From positions 1-64,000 of the forward strand of contig DATKML010000029.1 in assembly GCA_035541875.1 (NCBI GenBank): 64,000 nt of DNA. Direction: 5' to 3'. Shown one piece after another: positions 51,994 to 60,739 of this stretch (the stretch's first letter is position 1; every line of letters begins with the position of its first letter). A model generated the notes under the pieces. That model did no database searches. It was given only the letters and a program-made list of their open reading frames with translations, and was not told where the DNA came from. This DNA is from JAJPHI01 sp035541875. Its GTDB lineage: Bacteria > Desulfobacterota > Binatia > Binatales > Binataceae. Made by a program: the position numbers and the translations under genes.

Positions 51994-52863
51994 TTAACTC
52001 CGGAAGCGTTTGGTCAAGTCGCCGTAAGCATCGATGCGTCGGTCACGCAAAAACGGCCAGTTGCGGCGGGTATCTTCGATTTTATTCAAGTCACAATCGA
52101 CGATCAGCGTTTCCTCGTCGGTATGGCTGGCACGCGCGAGCACTTCGCCGAACGGATCGCAAATGAACGAACCGCCCCAGAACTCGATCGCTCCCTCGGA
52201 GCCGCATCGGTTCACTGACGCGACGAAGACGCCGTTGGCGATCGCGTGCGACCGCTGAATCGTCTCCCACGCCGAGTACATCTTGCGCCGCAGCGGCTCG
52301 GGCATATCGGCGGTCCATCCGATAGCGGTGGGATAGAAGAGAATCTGCGCTCCGGCCATCGCGGTCAGACGCGCTCCCTCCGGAAACCATTGGTCCCAAC
52401 AGATCAGCACTCCGAGGCTCGTGTTATCCACCCGATGGGCGATGAAATCGCGATCGCCGGGAGCGAAATAAAACTTCTCGTAATAGCCCGGATCGTCGGG
52501 AATATGCATCTTGCGATAGAGCCCGGCGATCTGCCCAGTCGCATCGAGCACGACCGCCGAGTTGTGGTAAACACCGGCGGCCCGCCGCTCGAAGAGAGGC
52601 GCGATAATCGCGATCTTTTTGGCGCGCGCGACTTCACCGAGCTTTTCAGTGCTCGGTCCGGGAATCGGCTCAGCAAGATCGAAGTTGCCGTTTTCCTCGG
52701 TCTGGCAGGGATACCATGAGCGATAGAGTTCCTGCAGGCATACGACCTTTGCGCCGCCGGCTGCCGCGTCCTCGATTCGCGCGATGGCCCTGCCGAGATT
52801 GCGCTCGGGTTCGCGTGCGCAAGTCATCTGGATCAGGGCGATTCTGAGCTGTCCCGCATCCAT
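51994..52863 (-). CDS. aguB: N-carbamoylputrescine amidase
   Basis: This 289-aa nitrilase-superfamily amidase has the catalytic Glu in VCLQELYRSWYPCQ, Lys in YRKMHIPDDPGYYEKFYF and Cys in CWDQWFPEGAR. The KMHIPDDP and YEKFYFAPGD segments are characteristic of AguB. It produces putrescine, CO2 and ammonia. It is upstream of aguA. Confidence 0.93.
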   Translation of the reverse strand: MDAGQLRIALIQMTCAREPERNLGRAIARIEDAAAGGAKVVCLQELYRSWYPCQTEENGNFDLAEPIPGPSTEKLGEVARAKKIAIIAPLFERRAAGVYHNSAVVLDATGQIAGLYRKMHIPDDPGYYEKFYFAPGDRDFIAHRVDNTSLGVLICWDQWFPEGARLTAMAGAQILFYPTAIGWTADMPEPLRRKMYSAWETIQRSHAIANGVFVASVNRCGSEGAIEFWGGSFICDPFGEVLARASHTDEETLIVDCDLNKIEDTRRNWPFLRDRRIDAYGDLTKRFRS

Positions 52864-52978
52864 GGGTGATCAGAGATAGCAGCCACGATGCTTCCGGGCT
52901 ACGGCAGAATATTACACGAGCGTTACGCCCTTGGTGACCACCGAGCGCTTCCCAGAGCATAAGCCAGTACCAGCCCAG

Positions 52979-53005
52979 CTTCGCGAGTCCTGAAAACTCG
53001 CGAAG
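52979..53005. other. Perfect inverted repeat in the aguB/LLM gap
   Basis: CTTCGCGAGT (52979-52988), loop CCTGAAA, ACTCGCGAAG (52996-53005). It is in the same intergenic gap as another copy of the dispersed repeat. Confidence 0.6.
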
Positions 53006-53028
53006 CGGTCCGAAGTCGTGGCCGGTTC

Positions 53029-53051
53029 GCTCGTCGCTGACTCCTCGCTCA
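53029..53051. repeat. Copy of the GGAGTCnGCGAC dispersed element (inverted)
   Basis: The reverse complement reads GAGCGAGGAGTCAGCGACGA, as in the second unit at 44086-44105. It lies just after the LLM gene on the minus strand. Confidence 0.6.
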
Positions 53052-53087
53052 GAGCGGCGAGGTAGGCGAGTTCCCGAGCGACGGAGC

Positions 53088-54164
53088 TTATCGCATCAGC
53101 GGCATCACCAGCTCAGAGAAATCGCGGAAGACCTTGCGCTGATATTCCGCCGGAGGCAGTAACGCGATTCCCGTCAGTCCCTTTTTCTCGAGCTCAGCAA
53201 GCTGATGCACGATCTCGTCGGGTGTGCCCGCGACGCAGGTGCCGAGAATCGCTTCGGGCGTAACCAGGAACTCCTCGCCCGCCTGCATATAGGTGCAGTG
53301 GCCGTCGTGGATCTGGCGGAAGCGCTTCTCCTCGGGCAGCGAGAAATTCGCGACGTGCTCCAGATAGCGCCCCCAGTTGTTGCGGAAGTATGGCGGAATC
53401 AGTTCGTCCTTCTTGCCGAGGTCTTTCCAGATCTCATAGGCGAAATGGAAAATCGCGGTTACCCACGATCCGGTCTCCTGAATCACACGCTCATCCGTGA
53501 GCTTCTCGCCGGGTCGCAAGACGCATCCCGAAATAAGCGCTGTACTCACGAAACGATTGGGCAGTTGGCGCCCGGCCTTCTTGGCTCCCGACTCGATACT
53601 TGCCAGCTTGGGGCCGGGATCGTCTGCGCCGCCTGTGATCCAGCCGTCACCGTACATTCCGGCGGCTTCGCAAGCCTTCGGACCGTTGGCCGCGACGTAG
53701 ATTGGCACCGGGTTTTCGACGTTGACGTAATGGAGGTCGCGATGGAGAAACTGAATCTCGCGCGCGACGCCCTCGTAGGTATAATCAACCGCCTCACCAT
53801 GGAGCAGGGCACGCACGACGCGCAGATACTCGCGGAACTCCTTTAACCGCATCGGATTCTGCCCCATCACGCGCATCGCGGTGTGGCCCGTGCCGATCCC
53901 CAGGAAGATGCGCCCCGGCGCAATCTGATTGATCGTCGCGATCGAGTGCGCGGTGACCGGGGCGAGACGGGTGCCGGGAATCGAGACGCCGGTACCGATC
54001 TTGATGCGCTTGGTGGCCTGCGCTGCCAGTGCCATCGTGGCGTAGCAATCGGACCAGATCATTTGCGAGTCAGGAATCCAGGCGCGATCGAAGCCAAGCT
54101 CCTCGGCGTAACGAACCAGATCCCACTTCTCGATATGCGTGTCGATACAAATGCCAAATTCCAT
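53088..54164 (-). CDS. LLM-class flavin-dependent oxidoreductase
   Basis: ATG at 54164 gives 358 aa beginning MEFGICIDTHIEKWDLVRYAEELGFDRAWIPDSQM. The TIM-barrel luciferase-like fold shows GTGVSIPGTRLAPVTAHSIATI and GRIFLGIGTGHTAMRVMG. It resembles F420-dependent methylenetetrahydromethanopterin reductase-like or glucose-6-phosphate dehydrogenase-like proteins. The start at 54188 would add eight residues. The substrate is unknown. Confidence 0.88.
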   Translation of the reverse strand: MEFGICIDTHIEKWDLVRYAEELGFDRAWIPDSQMIWSDCYATMALAAQATKRIKIGTGVSIPGTRLAPVTAHSIATINQIAPGRIFLGIGTGHTAMRVMGQNPMRLKEFREYLRVVRALLHGEAVDYTYEGVAREIQFLHRDLHYVNVENPVPIYVAANGPKACEAAGMYGDGWITGGADDPGPKLASIESGAKKAGRQLPNRFVSTALISGCVLRPGEKLTDERVIQETGSWVTAIFHFAYEIWKDLGKKDELIPPYFRNNWGRYLEHVANFSLPEEKRFRQIHDGHCTYMQAGEEFLVTPEAILGTCVAGTPDEIVHQLAELEKKGLTGIALLPPAEYQRKVFRDFSELVMPLMR

Positions 54165-54284
54165 CGTGAGGCTCCGCAGCGTGCTCAAATTTACAGTTCA
54201 GAACAAACAGCTTTCGCTGGCGAGTTGCAACTGCTCCATTCTGATAATTTAATAGCGGCTCCGGATTGGCGGGGATTGCCGCCG

Positions 54285-54390
54285 CTGATAGCCGGGTCCT
54301 GCGCAAGGGAAGGTCGCGAACCCCGCCAGGTCCGGAAGGAAGCAACGGTACCGGCTGTCTCCCTGTGCCGCAGGGGTGCCTGGCTATCAT
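54285..54390 (+). ncRNA. ffs: Signal recognition particle RNA, small bacterial type (4.5S)
   Basis: The conserved domain IV hairpin is clear: CCGCCAGGTCCGGAAGGAAG, followed by CAACGGTACCGG. The ends pair GATAGCC (54287-54293) with GGCTATC (54382-54388). It lies about 45 bases upstream of dnaX, a common position of ffs in bacteria. Confidence 0.93.
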
Positions 54391-54432
54391 TCGATGTGCA
54401 ATCACCGCCAATCCGGAAAGGCTGAACCATCG

Positions 54433-56421
54433 ATGGCCGCGACTCCCGCATCACATCTCGTACTCGCTCGCAAATGGCGTCCCGAACGCTTTGAGGAGTT
54501 GGTCGGCCAGGAGCACGTCACTCGTACACTGACTCAGGCGCTACGCAGCGGACGAATCGCGCACGCTTTCCTCTTCACCGGAATCCGTGGAGTCGGCAAG
54601 ACCACCGCGGCCCGGATTCTCGCGCGATGTCTCAATTGCGAGAAGGGGCCGACTCCTGAGCCCTGCGGAACCTGCGCGGCGTGCACCGAGATTCGCAGCG
54701 GGGGCGCGCTCGATACCGTCGAGATCGACGGCGCGACCTATCGGAAAATCGACGATGCGCGCGCGATTATCGAGAATCTGGGTTATCGACCGGCACGCGA
54801 TCGCTTCAAGATCTACATTATCGACGAGGCTCATCAGCTGACTGATCAAGCCTTCAACGCGCTGCTGAAAACGCTCGAAGAGCCACCGCCGCACGTCAAG
54901 TTCATTCTCGCGACAACCGAACCGCAGAAGATGCCCGAGACGATTCTCTCACGTCTCCAGCGCTACGATTTTCGCCGTATTCCATTCGCGACTTTGCTCG
55001 CGCGACTCAAGCAGCTATCCCAGCTTGAAAACGCGTCTGCGGACGATGCAGCCTTGAGCCTGCTCGCGCGCGAGGCGGGCGGCAGTATGCGCGATGCGGA
55101 GCGGATGCTCGAAACGGCGATCGCGTCGCTCGAGGGCAAAGTCAGCGAGGTCGAGGTCGCGTCGATACTTGGTGTCGCGAGTCGGAGCCGCGTAATCGAG
55201 ATGACTGCGGCCGTGATCGATAAAGATGCGGCGAAGGCGCTGACGATCGTGCGCGAGTTGCACCATCGCGGCGCCAACCTCGAATCGCTCGGACGCGATA
55301 TCCTCGAAGTCCTGCGCAACCTCGCAGTGGCGAAGCTGCCGGGGGCCGACGGCCCACTGAGTCCGCTGGCTGACCTGCCGGATCAGGAGGCGACCGAACT
55401 CAAGCAACTCGCTGCGAAGGCCAGCCTGCGGGACCTGATGCGCCTGTTTCATTTGCTTGCCGATGCGCAGGAACAGCTGCTGCGCTCGCCGTATCCAGAT
55501 CTGATTCTCGAAATGGCGTTGGTGCGAATGGCAACGCTCGCGCCGGTTCTCGACGCCGAGGAACTGTTGCGTGCGATTAACGGCGGAGGCGGAACTGCCG
55601 GCGGAAGCAAGAGTAGTGTTCCTGCCGCCAGCGCTCCCACCTCGTCTGTCGGCGGCGGTCCGATATCGAGCACATTGCCGCCCGTTTCCAATCCGGTGGC
55701 GGCTCCGACGAACGCCCCTACGGCTCCATTCGAGGGAGTAGGGACGCGGCGGATTCCGATCCGCGGCGAAGTTAAGGCCGAAGCGCCAGCGCGCGGACCA
55801 ATTTCAGCGATGCTATCGGGTGGTGCAGGGGGCGAGGTCAAAGCTGACGCGCTCGCCCGGCGACCAATTGCTCCGATCCAATCGGTAGCACCGGCACCGG
55901 CTGACGCACCATCGAGTGCCCCGCGACCAGTCGCCGGTGGCGGGCTATCCGATCTGCGCGATTTTATCCGCGGCAAGCGTGCGGCATTGGCCGGTTTTAT
56001 GGAGCAGGGCGCCGCGCTGCGGATGGAAGACGATACTATTTTCGTCGTGCCGAGCAACGACATTTACGTACGTTACCTGAGCGATAACCGGGCGACGATC
56101 GCTGAATTGGCGTCGGAGCTGTACGGTCGACGGATCAAGGTCGAGATGGGCACTGCCGATGCCAACGCTCCGGCAGATGAGCCATCGCCGGCTGCCACTG
56201 GATCGTCTGACGTGACGACTGATGCAGCCAACGGTAACGGGGCCGGCGGCGGAGCGCCGGTCGTACGGAACGCTGCGGAAGCGCGCGAGGCACTCTACTC
56301 CGATCCTGTCGTGCGGCGTATCTTTAATGAATTCGAAGCGCGCCTCGTCGAAGTGCGGCAGGGGGCGGCGGAGTCTACGACGCGCGGCCAAAATCAGACT
56401 ACGACTGACGCAAAGAAATAA
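54433..56421 (+). CDS. dnaX: DNA polymerase III subunits gamma/tau
   Basis: ATG at 54433 gives 662 aa. The AAA+ ATPase clamp-loader core has GIRGVGKT (residues 50-57), a zinc module with Cys66, Cys69, Cys78, Cys81 and Cys84, IYIIDEAHQLTDQAFNALLKTLEEPP and SRLQRYDF. The C-terminal part (from about 390) is Ala/Pro/Gly-rich, then a compact tau-like domain (DLRDFIRGKRAALAGFMEQ). The last 22 codons lie over a copy of the dispersed repeat, RQGAAESTTRG. The gene precedes ebfC and recR. Confidence 0.95.
   Translation: MAATPASHLVLARKWRPERFEELVGQEHVTRTLTQALRSGRIAHAFLFTGIRGVGKTTAARILARCLNCEKGPTPEPCGTCAACTEIRSGGALDTVEIDGATYRKIDDARAIIENLGYRPARDRFKIYIIDEAHQLTDQAFNALLKTLEEPPPHVKFILATTEPQKMPETILSRLQRYDFRRIPFATLLARLKQLSQLENASADDAALSLLAREAGGSMRDAERMLETAIASLEGKVSEVEVASILGVASRSRVIEMTAAVIDKDAAKALTIVRELHHRGANLESLGRDILEVLRNLAVAKLPGADGPLSPLADLPDQEATELKQLAAKASLRDLMRLFHLLADAQEQLLRSPYPDLILEMALVRMATLAPVLDAEELLRAINGGGGTAGGSKSSVPAASAPTSSVGGGPISSTLPPVSNPVAAPTNAPTAPFEGVGTRRIPIRGEVKAEAPARGPISAMLSGGAGGEVKADALARRPIAPIQSVAPAPADAPSSAPRPVAGGGLSDLRDFIRGKRAALAGFMEQGAALRMEDDTIFVVPSNDIYVRYLSDNRATIAELASELYGRRIKVEMGTADANAPADEPSPAATGSSDVTTDAANGNGAGGGAPVVRNAAEAREALYSDPVVRRIFNEFEARLVEVRQGAAESTTRGQNQTTTDAKK
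56355..56390. repeat. Dispersed repeat copy within the 3' end of dnaX
   Basis: GGGGGCGGCGGAGTCTACGA and the following CGCGCGGCCAAA nearly match the non-coding unit at 43997-44035, with one base difference over the core. Here it is translated as the C-terminal tail. Confidence 0.65.
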
Positions 56422-56451
56422 AGAGCGGTCGTAGTTTCGAGGAATATACTC

Positions 56452-56799
56452 ATGTCAGATTTTACCCCGCCATTTGATCTCGGCGCCCTGATGAAGCAGG
56501 CTCAGGCTCTGCAGGATAAACTGAAGCAGACTCAGGAGGAGATGGCCGAAAAAACCGTCGAAGCGTCGGCCGGTGGCGGGATGGTTCAGGTTATCGCCGA
56601 CGGTTCGATGCGTATCCGCAGTGTCCGGATCGATCCCGCGATGCTTGCGGCGAACGATAAACAGATGCTTGAAGATTTGATCGTCGCCGGTGTCAACGAG
56701 GCGCTCCGCCGCGCGCAGGAGATGGTAGCGCAGGAGATGAGCAAGCTTTCGCCCCTCGGCGGGATGAATATCCCCGGCTTCCTCGGTGGCCGCGGCTGA
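56452..56799 (+). CDS. ebfC: YbaB/EbfC-family nucleoid-associated protein
   Basis: This 115-aa protein has the pattern of the family: FDLGALMKQAQALQDKLKQTQEEMAEKTVEASAGGGMVQVIADG...LIVAGVNEALRRAQEMVAQEMSKL. It is a DNA-binding homodimer. Its place between dnaX and recR is conserved in bacteria. Confidence 0.95.
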   Translation: MSDFTPPFDLGALMKQAQALQDKLKQTQEEMAEKTVEASAGGGMVQVIADGSMRIRSVRIDPAMLAANDKQMLEDLIVAGVNEALRRAQEMVAQEMSKLSPLGGMNIPGFLGGRG

Positions 56800-56821
56800 C
56801 GTTGCGGACGTAAGGTGTGGT

Positions 56822-56942
56822 TGTCATCCTGAGCGTAGTGAGCAACGCGAACGGATCTCTGACAGCTTCACGAGCTTCGCTCGAAAAGCAGATACCGGTT
56901 TCTTTGGCTCGTGAAGCGCTCCTTTGAAGATACGACTTAGCG
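56822..56942. repeat. Intergenic repeat of the CATCCTGAGCG type between ebfC and recR
   Basis: TGTCATCCTGAGCGTAGTGAG and GGATCTCTGACAG resemble the dispersed element seen at 58427-58511. A second part with GAGCTTCGCTCGAAAAGCAG forms a partial hairpin with CTTTGGCTCGTGAAGC. It separates ebfC from recR by 143 bases. Confidence 0.5.
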
Positions 56943-57563
56943 ATGGCTGAGAATCTCAAGCGCAACGACGGCCTCCCGCCAGCGATGACACGGCTGGTGA
57001 AGGAGCTCTCGCGCTTACCCGGTATTGGAGAGAAGACGGCCTCCCGCCTCGCCTTCAACCTGCTTAATCGTCCTCGCAACGAGGTGATCGCGCTGGCCGA
57101 GGCGCTGCTCGAGATGAAGGAGCGAGTCGGGCTGTGCTCCGGATGCTTCGGGCTTTCTGACACACCCCAGTGTGCGATCTGCTCGGATCAGGCGCGTGAA
57201 CAGAGCCTCATCTGCGTCGTTGAGGGTCCCGCCGACCTGATGGCGATGGAACGGGCGCGCACCTTCAACGGCGTCTATCACGTGCTCCACGGGGCGATCG
57301 CGCCGCTCGACGGAATCGGACCGGACGATATCAAGATCAAAGAGCTGCTCACGCGGATCGAGGCCGGGATGACCAGCGAGGTGATTATCGCGACCAACGC
57401 GACCGTCGAAGGTGAGGCGACCGCTCTCTATATCGCCAAAGTTCTGAAGCCGACCGAAGTTAAGGTCAGCCGACTTGCGCGCGGACTACCGGCCGGAGGC
57501 GACCTCGAATACAGCGACGCAGCGACCCTCTCCAGCGCAATCGTCGGTCGCCGCGAGCTCTGA
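56943..57563 (+). CDS. recR: Recombination protein RecR
   Basis: This 206-aa protein has the N-terminal helix-hairpin-helix (LSRLPGIGEKTASRLAFNLL), zinc finger CSGCFGLSDTPQCAIC, Toprim domain starting LICVVEGPADLMAMERA and the Walker-B-like C-terminus VSRLARGLPAGGDLEY. It works with RecF/RecO in gap repair. Confidence 0.96.
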   Translation: MAENLKRNDGLPPAMTRLVKELSRLPGIGEKTASRLAFNLLNRPRNEVIALAEALLEMKERVGLCSGCFGLSDTPQCAICSDQAREQSLICVVEGPADLMAMERARTFNGVYHVLHGAIAPLDGIGPDDIKIKELLTRIEAGMTSEVIIATNATVEGEATALYIAKVLKPTEVKVSRLARGLPAGGDLEYSDAATLSSAIVGRREL

Positions 57564-57736
57564 CAAACGGGTTTCTAACGATTCCAACAAACAGCAAGCA
57601 ACCTTGAAAGGTGCGGCGCTGGGCGATAGCTTTTAGCCGTCTGTTGAAACCATTACAGTCGCGCGCAAGCGCAATACCCTAAACCAATGGCGGAAAGGCC
57701 GCCCGAGGCCTATTCCACCAAAAAGAGGATACGACC

Positions 57737-58321
57737 ATGGCGTTTACACTACCTAATCTGCCTTACGCGATTGATGCACTCGCGCCCCATATATCGAAGG
57801 AGACGCTGGAGTTCCATCACGGGAAGCATCATGCGGCCTATATCAACGTGCTCAACGACGTGATCAAGGGCACTAAGCATGAAAACCAGAGCCTCGAAGA
57901 GATCGTGAAGACCGCCGATCCTGGCCGTCTGTTCAATCAGGCTGCGCAGAGCTGGAATCATGGATTCTACTGGACCTCGATGAAGCCCAATGGCGGCGGC
58001 GCGCCGTCCGGCAAACTCGCCGACGCGATCAACAAGGCATTCGGTGACTTCGACTCCTTCAAGAAGAAGTTCCAGGAGACCGCAGTGGGCCATTTCGGCA
58101 GCGGATGGGCGTGGCTCGTGCAGAACGCCGACGGCTCGCTCGCGATCGATCAGACCCACGATGCCGATTCGCCGATCAAGCACGGCAAGACGGCGCTCAT
58201 CACCTGCGATGTGTGGGAGCACGCCTATTACATCGATTATCGCAATCTGCGCGCGAAGTACGTCGAGACCTTCCTCAACAGTTTGGTGAACTGGGATTTT
58301 GCCGCTTCCAACCTGAAGTAG
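57737..58321 (+). CDS. sodB: Superoxide dismutase (Fe/Mn family)
   Basis: This 194-aa protein has LPYAIDALAPHISKETLEFHHGKHHAAYI (first metal His and Tyr), QSWNHGFYW (second His), and DVWEHAYYIDYRN (Asp and His ligands). The GHFGSGWAWLV motif is common in iron-type enzymes. It removes superoxide in the cytoplasm. A strong hairpin terminator follows. The metal (Fe or Mn) is not fixed by the sequence. Confidence 0.93.
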   Translation: MAFTLPNLPYAIDALAPHISKETLEFHHGKHHAAYINVLNDVIKGTKHENQSLEEIVKTADPGRLFNQAAQSWNHGFYWTSMKPNGGGAPSGKLADAINKAFGDFDSFKKKFQETAVGHFGSGWAWLVQNADGSLAIDQTHDADSPIKHGKTALITCDVWEHAYYIDYRNLRAKYVETFLNSLVNWDFAASNLK

Positions 58322-58337
58322 TCTTTGCGTCGAAGGA

Positions 58338-58365
58338 AAAGGGATGGCGTCATCGCCATCCCTTT
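58338..58365 (+). terminator. Rho-independent terminator after sod
   Basis: AAAGGGATGGCG (58338-58349), loop TCAT, CGCCATCCCTTT (58354-58365), a perfect 12-bp stem ending in TTT, 17 bases after the stop. Confidence 0.8.
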
Positions 58366-58426
58366 AATCGGCAGTCCCATAATGCAGCGCCTCAGCGATC
58401 ACTCAGAACTGGCAATCTTCAGTGAC

Positions 58427-58511
58427 GTCATTCTGAGCGAGGCGGCGAATCCCGGCTCCCACCAGAAAAAATGATCGCGATTCTTCGGTCGCAGAACTGC
58501 CTCAGAATGAC
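58427..58511. repeat. Complete CATTCTGAG...CTCAGAATG intergenic repeat
   Basis: GTCATTCTGAG (58427-58437) and CTCAGAATGAC (58501-58511) are perfect inverse copies around 63 bases with CGAATCCC and GATTCTTCGG. Elements of this general form are common as scattered intergenic repeats in bacterial genomes. Related pieces are at 30880-30928 and 56822-56866. Confidence 0.7.
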
Positions 58512-58593
58512 ACCTCGGGCTTGTTCTGTCTGGGACGTAGTTGAGGTTACGGTCCAGTCTCTAGCCTGCCGATGGAGCCGGTTAATCGTCGGC

Positions 58594-58911
58594 ATGTTGT
58601 TGGTTCTCCTCTTCGGATGTGCGAAAGCGCCGACGCCGAGCACTCCGGTCGAAGCTGGACGGCAGGATTTCCTGATTAACTGCTCCTCCTGCCACAATAT
58701 CAATCCCAACCTCGATGGATCGCTGGGACCTGCGATCGCAGGGTCGCCTCGAGCTTTAGTCGAGGCGCGCGTGCTGCATCAGGCGTATCCGCCCGGATAC
58801 AAGCCCAAGCGCGACACCCATCTGATGCGGGCACTGCCGTGGCTCGCCCCGGAGATAGATAACATCACGGCGTTTTTGGCCGCGGCCAAGCAGAACCAGA
58901 ATCAAAAATAA
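58594..58911 (+). CDS. Lipoprotein c-type cytochrome
   Basis: ATG at 58594 starts the lipoprotein signal MLLVLLFGC with Cys at residue 9, giving 105 aa; longer forms run into the repeat at 58427-58511. The haem-binding motif is CSSCH in DFLINCSSCHNINP, and the distal Met ligand is likely in DTHLMRALPWL. It is an outer-face electron carrier, possibly serving the PQQ enzyme at 60857-62773. Confidence 0.82.
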   Translation: MLLVLLFGCAKAPTPSTPVEAGRQDFLINCSSCHNINPNLDGSLGPAIAGSPRALVEARVLHQAYPPGYKPKRDTHLMRALPWLAPEIDNITAFLAAAKQNQNQK

Positions 58912-58943
58912 CGGCGGATTGCCTTATATCTCGATACAAAAAC

Positions 58944-58977
58944 AAAGCCCGCCGACATCACTGCCGTCGGGCTTTTT
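58944..58977. terminator. Bidirectional terminator between cytochrome and peroxiredoxin genes
   Basis: AAAGCCC-GC-CGAC (58944-58956) pairs with GTCGGGCTTT (GC bulged), followed by TTT on the plus strand and preceded by AAAAAC on the minus strand side. Confidence 0.75.
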
Positions 58978-58999
58978 CACCTACAACTTTTAGGTTCGA

Positions 59000-59659
59000 T
59001 TACTTAGGCTGCGGAACGATACGCAGGTAGGGGCGAGGCGCCTTCCATCCCGCGGGATAGATCTTCTTCGCCTCTTCGTCGTTAACCGACCCGGCAATAA
59101 TCACGTCCTGTCCGGGCTGCCAATTTACCGGCGTCGCCACCTTGTGCCTCGCGGTGAGCTGGATCGAATCGATTACGCGCAGCACTTCGTCGAAATTGCG
59201 GCCCGTGGTCATCGGATAGACCAGAATCAACTTGATCTTCTTGTCCGGTCCTACGACGAAGACGTTGCGGACGGTAAGATTGTCGGCTGCGGTCCGCTGC
59301 GAGGGGTCGCCCGATGCGCTCGCCGGAAGCATCCCGTAGAGCTTCGATACCTTGAGGTCAGCGTCGCCGATAATCGGATAGTTCGGCGCGGTGCCCTGAG
59401 TTTCTTTGATATCGCTGGCCCACTTGGAATGGTTATCGACCGCGTCGACGCTCAGGCCGATAATCTTCACGCCACGCTTGTCGAACTCCGGCTTAATCTG
59501 CGCCATGTAGCCGAGTTCAGTGGTGCAGACCGGGGTGAAATCCTTCGGATGGGAAAACAGGATCGCGTAGGAATCGCCGATCCATTCGTGGAAACGAATC
59601 TTGCCTTCGGTGGTCTGGGCCTCGAAATCAGGGGCCACGTCATTGATTGCTAGAGACAT
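59000..59659 (-). CDS. 1-Cys peroxiredoxin (Prx6 type)
   Basis: ATG at 59659 follows GGAGGAAAG closely, giving 219 aa. The peroxidatic Cys is in HPKDFTPVCTTELGYM; the long C-terminal arm PVNWQPGQDVII..AKKIYPAGWKAPRPYLR is characteristic of the Prx6 branch. It reduces peroxides. The codon at the active site is TGC, not TGA. It is convergent with the cytochrome gene. Confidence 0.93.
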   Translation of the reverse strand: MSLAINDVAPDFEAQTTEGKIRFHEWIGDSYAILFSHPKDFTPVCTTELGYMAQIKPEFDKRGVKIIGLSVDAVDNHSKWASDIKETQGTAPNYPIIGDADLKVSKLYGMLPASASGDPSQRTAADNLTVRNVFVVGPDKKIKLILVYPMTTGRNFDEVLRVIDSIQLTARHKVATPVNWQPGQDVIIAGSVNDEEAKKIYPAGWKAPRPYLRIVPQPK

Positions 59660-59809
59660 CGCTCTTTCCTCCAAATCCTGTCTTGCAAGCTAGATGAGGT
59701 AGTTTGGCAGTCGTGCACGGAAAAATAAATGACTTAGATGAGTAATTTGATAATCAATCATCCAGAAAGAAAATTTGGGGCTAGCACACGGGGAGGTGAC
59801 TAGCCGCTG

Positions 59810-60625
59810 TCAGCCTTTACGAATCCGTTTCAAATCGGGTTTGCGTTTCTCGATAAACGCGCTGACGTATTCCTTATGCTCGGCGCTCCGACTGCATCGT
59901 TCGAGAGCGAAGTTCTCGAACTCCATCGCATGTTCGAGCGTGCCATCGAGGCCGTGAAAGATCGCCTTACGAATCATCTCGATTGATAAGGGCGAACCTT
60001 CGCCGATCGCGTGGGCGATTTCGCGCGCCTTGTCCAGCAGCGATCCGACCGGCGTCACCGCACTGACGAGGCCCATCGCGAGGCACTCCTGCGCGGTGTA
60101 TTGCTTCCCCGTCAGCATCATCTCAGCCGCCCGCGACGCGCCGATAAGGCGGGGCAGGAAATAGGTTGAACCCAGCTCAGCCATCAGGCCGACGCGCGCG
60201 AAGATAAAGCCGACCTTCGCGTTCTCAGACATGATCCGGATATCGCACGGCAGGATCATCGTGATGCCAATACCCAGCGCATAACCGTTGATCGCTGCGA
60301 TCGAAGGCTTGCTCATCGTGCGGACCAGATTCGGGAACGCGAGCATATCATTCCCGTTGTCGCGCACCGGTCGTCGCGGGACATGTTCCTCGCGAGCCTT
60401 GATATCCTCCGCGAAGCCCCCAATATCCGCCCCGGCGCAGAACGCCCGTTCGCCCGCACCCGTGAGGATGATGGCCCGGACCTCCGGGTCCTGGTCGGCC
60501 TCGCGAAAAGCCGCGACCATCTCACGGCCCATCGTGGCGTTCCACGAGTTCATCTTGTCCGGCCGATTGAGCGTAACGGTCGCGATTCCGTCGGCCGTGT
60601 CGTAGAGCAGGGTTGAAAACTGCAT
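59810..60625 (-). CDS. Enoyl-CoA hydratase/isomerase
   Basis: This 271-aa crotonase-fold protein has ATVTLNRPDKMNSWNATM, GAGERAFCAGADIGG (first oxyanion motif), AINGYALGIGITMILPCDIRIMSENAKVGFIFARVGLMAELGSTYFLPRLIGASRAAEMMLTG. The second catalytic Glu of ELG is present. It probably acts on unsaturated acyl-CoAs. Confidence 0.93.
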   Translation of the reverse strand: MQFSTLLYDTADGIATVTLNRPDKMNSWNATMGREMVAAFREADQDPEVRAIILTGAGERAFCAGADIGGFAEDIKAREEHVPRRPVRDNGNDMLAFPNLVRTMSKPSIAAINGYALGIGITMILPCDIRIMSENAKVGFIFARVGLMAELGSTYFLPRLIGASRAAEMMLTGKQYTAQECLAMGLVSAVTPVGSLLDKAREIAHAIGEGSPLSIEMIRKAIFHGLDGTLEHAMEFENFALERCSRSAEHKEYVSAFIEKRKPDLKRIRKG

Positions 60626-60631
60626 CGATGA

Positions 60632-60739
60632 TTACGCGCGTTTCTTCTTCTGCTTGCGCGCCTCCCGCACTCTTCCCTTCAACACTTCCTTGCGGCGCTT
60701 GCGCCGCCGTTTAATTTCGCGTTGCCGTTCTGACGCCAT
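60632..60739 (-). CDS. Very small Lys/Arg-rich protein
   Basis: An ATG at 60737-60739 opens a 35-codon frame ending at 60632: MASERQREIKRRRKRRKEVL and then KGRVREARKQKKKRA. Over half of the residues are Arg or Lys, and a helix is likely. It starts in the same direction as the enoyl-CoA hydratase and ends 6 bases before it. It may be a nucleic-acid- or ribosome-associated peptide; it could also be a chance frame. Confidence 0.55.
   Translation of the reverse strand: MASERQREIKRRRKRRKEVLKGRVREARKQKKKRA

Noticed and set aside
59600..59660. Second selenoprotein (peroxiredoxin)
   Set aside because: The peroxidatic position is an ordinary Cys codon in FTPVCTTEL and the frame has no TGA.
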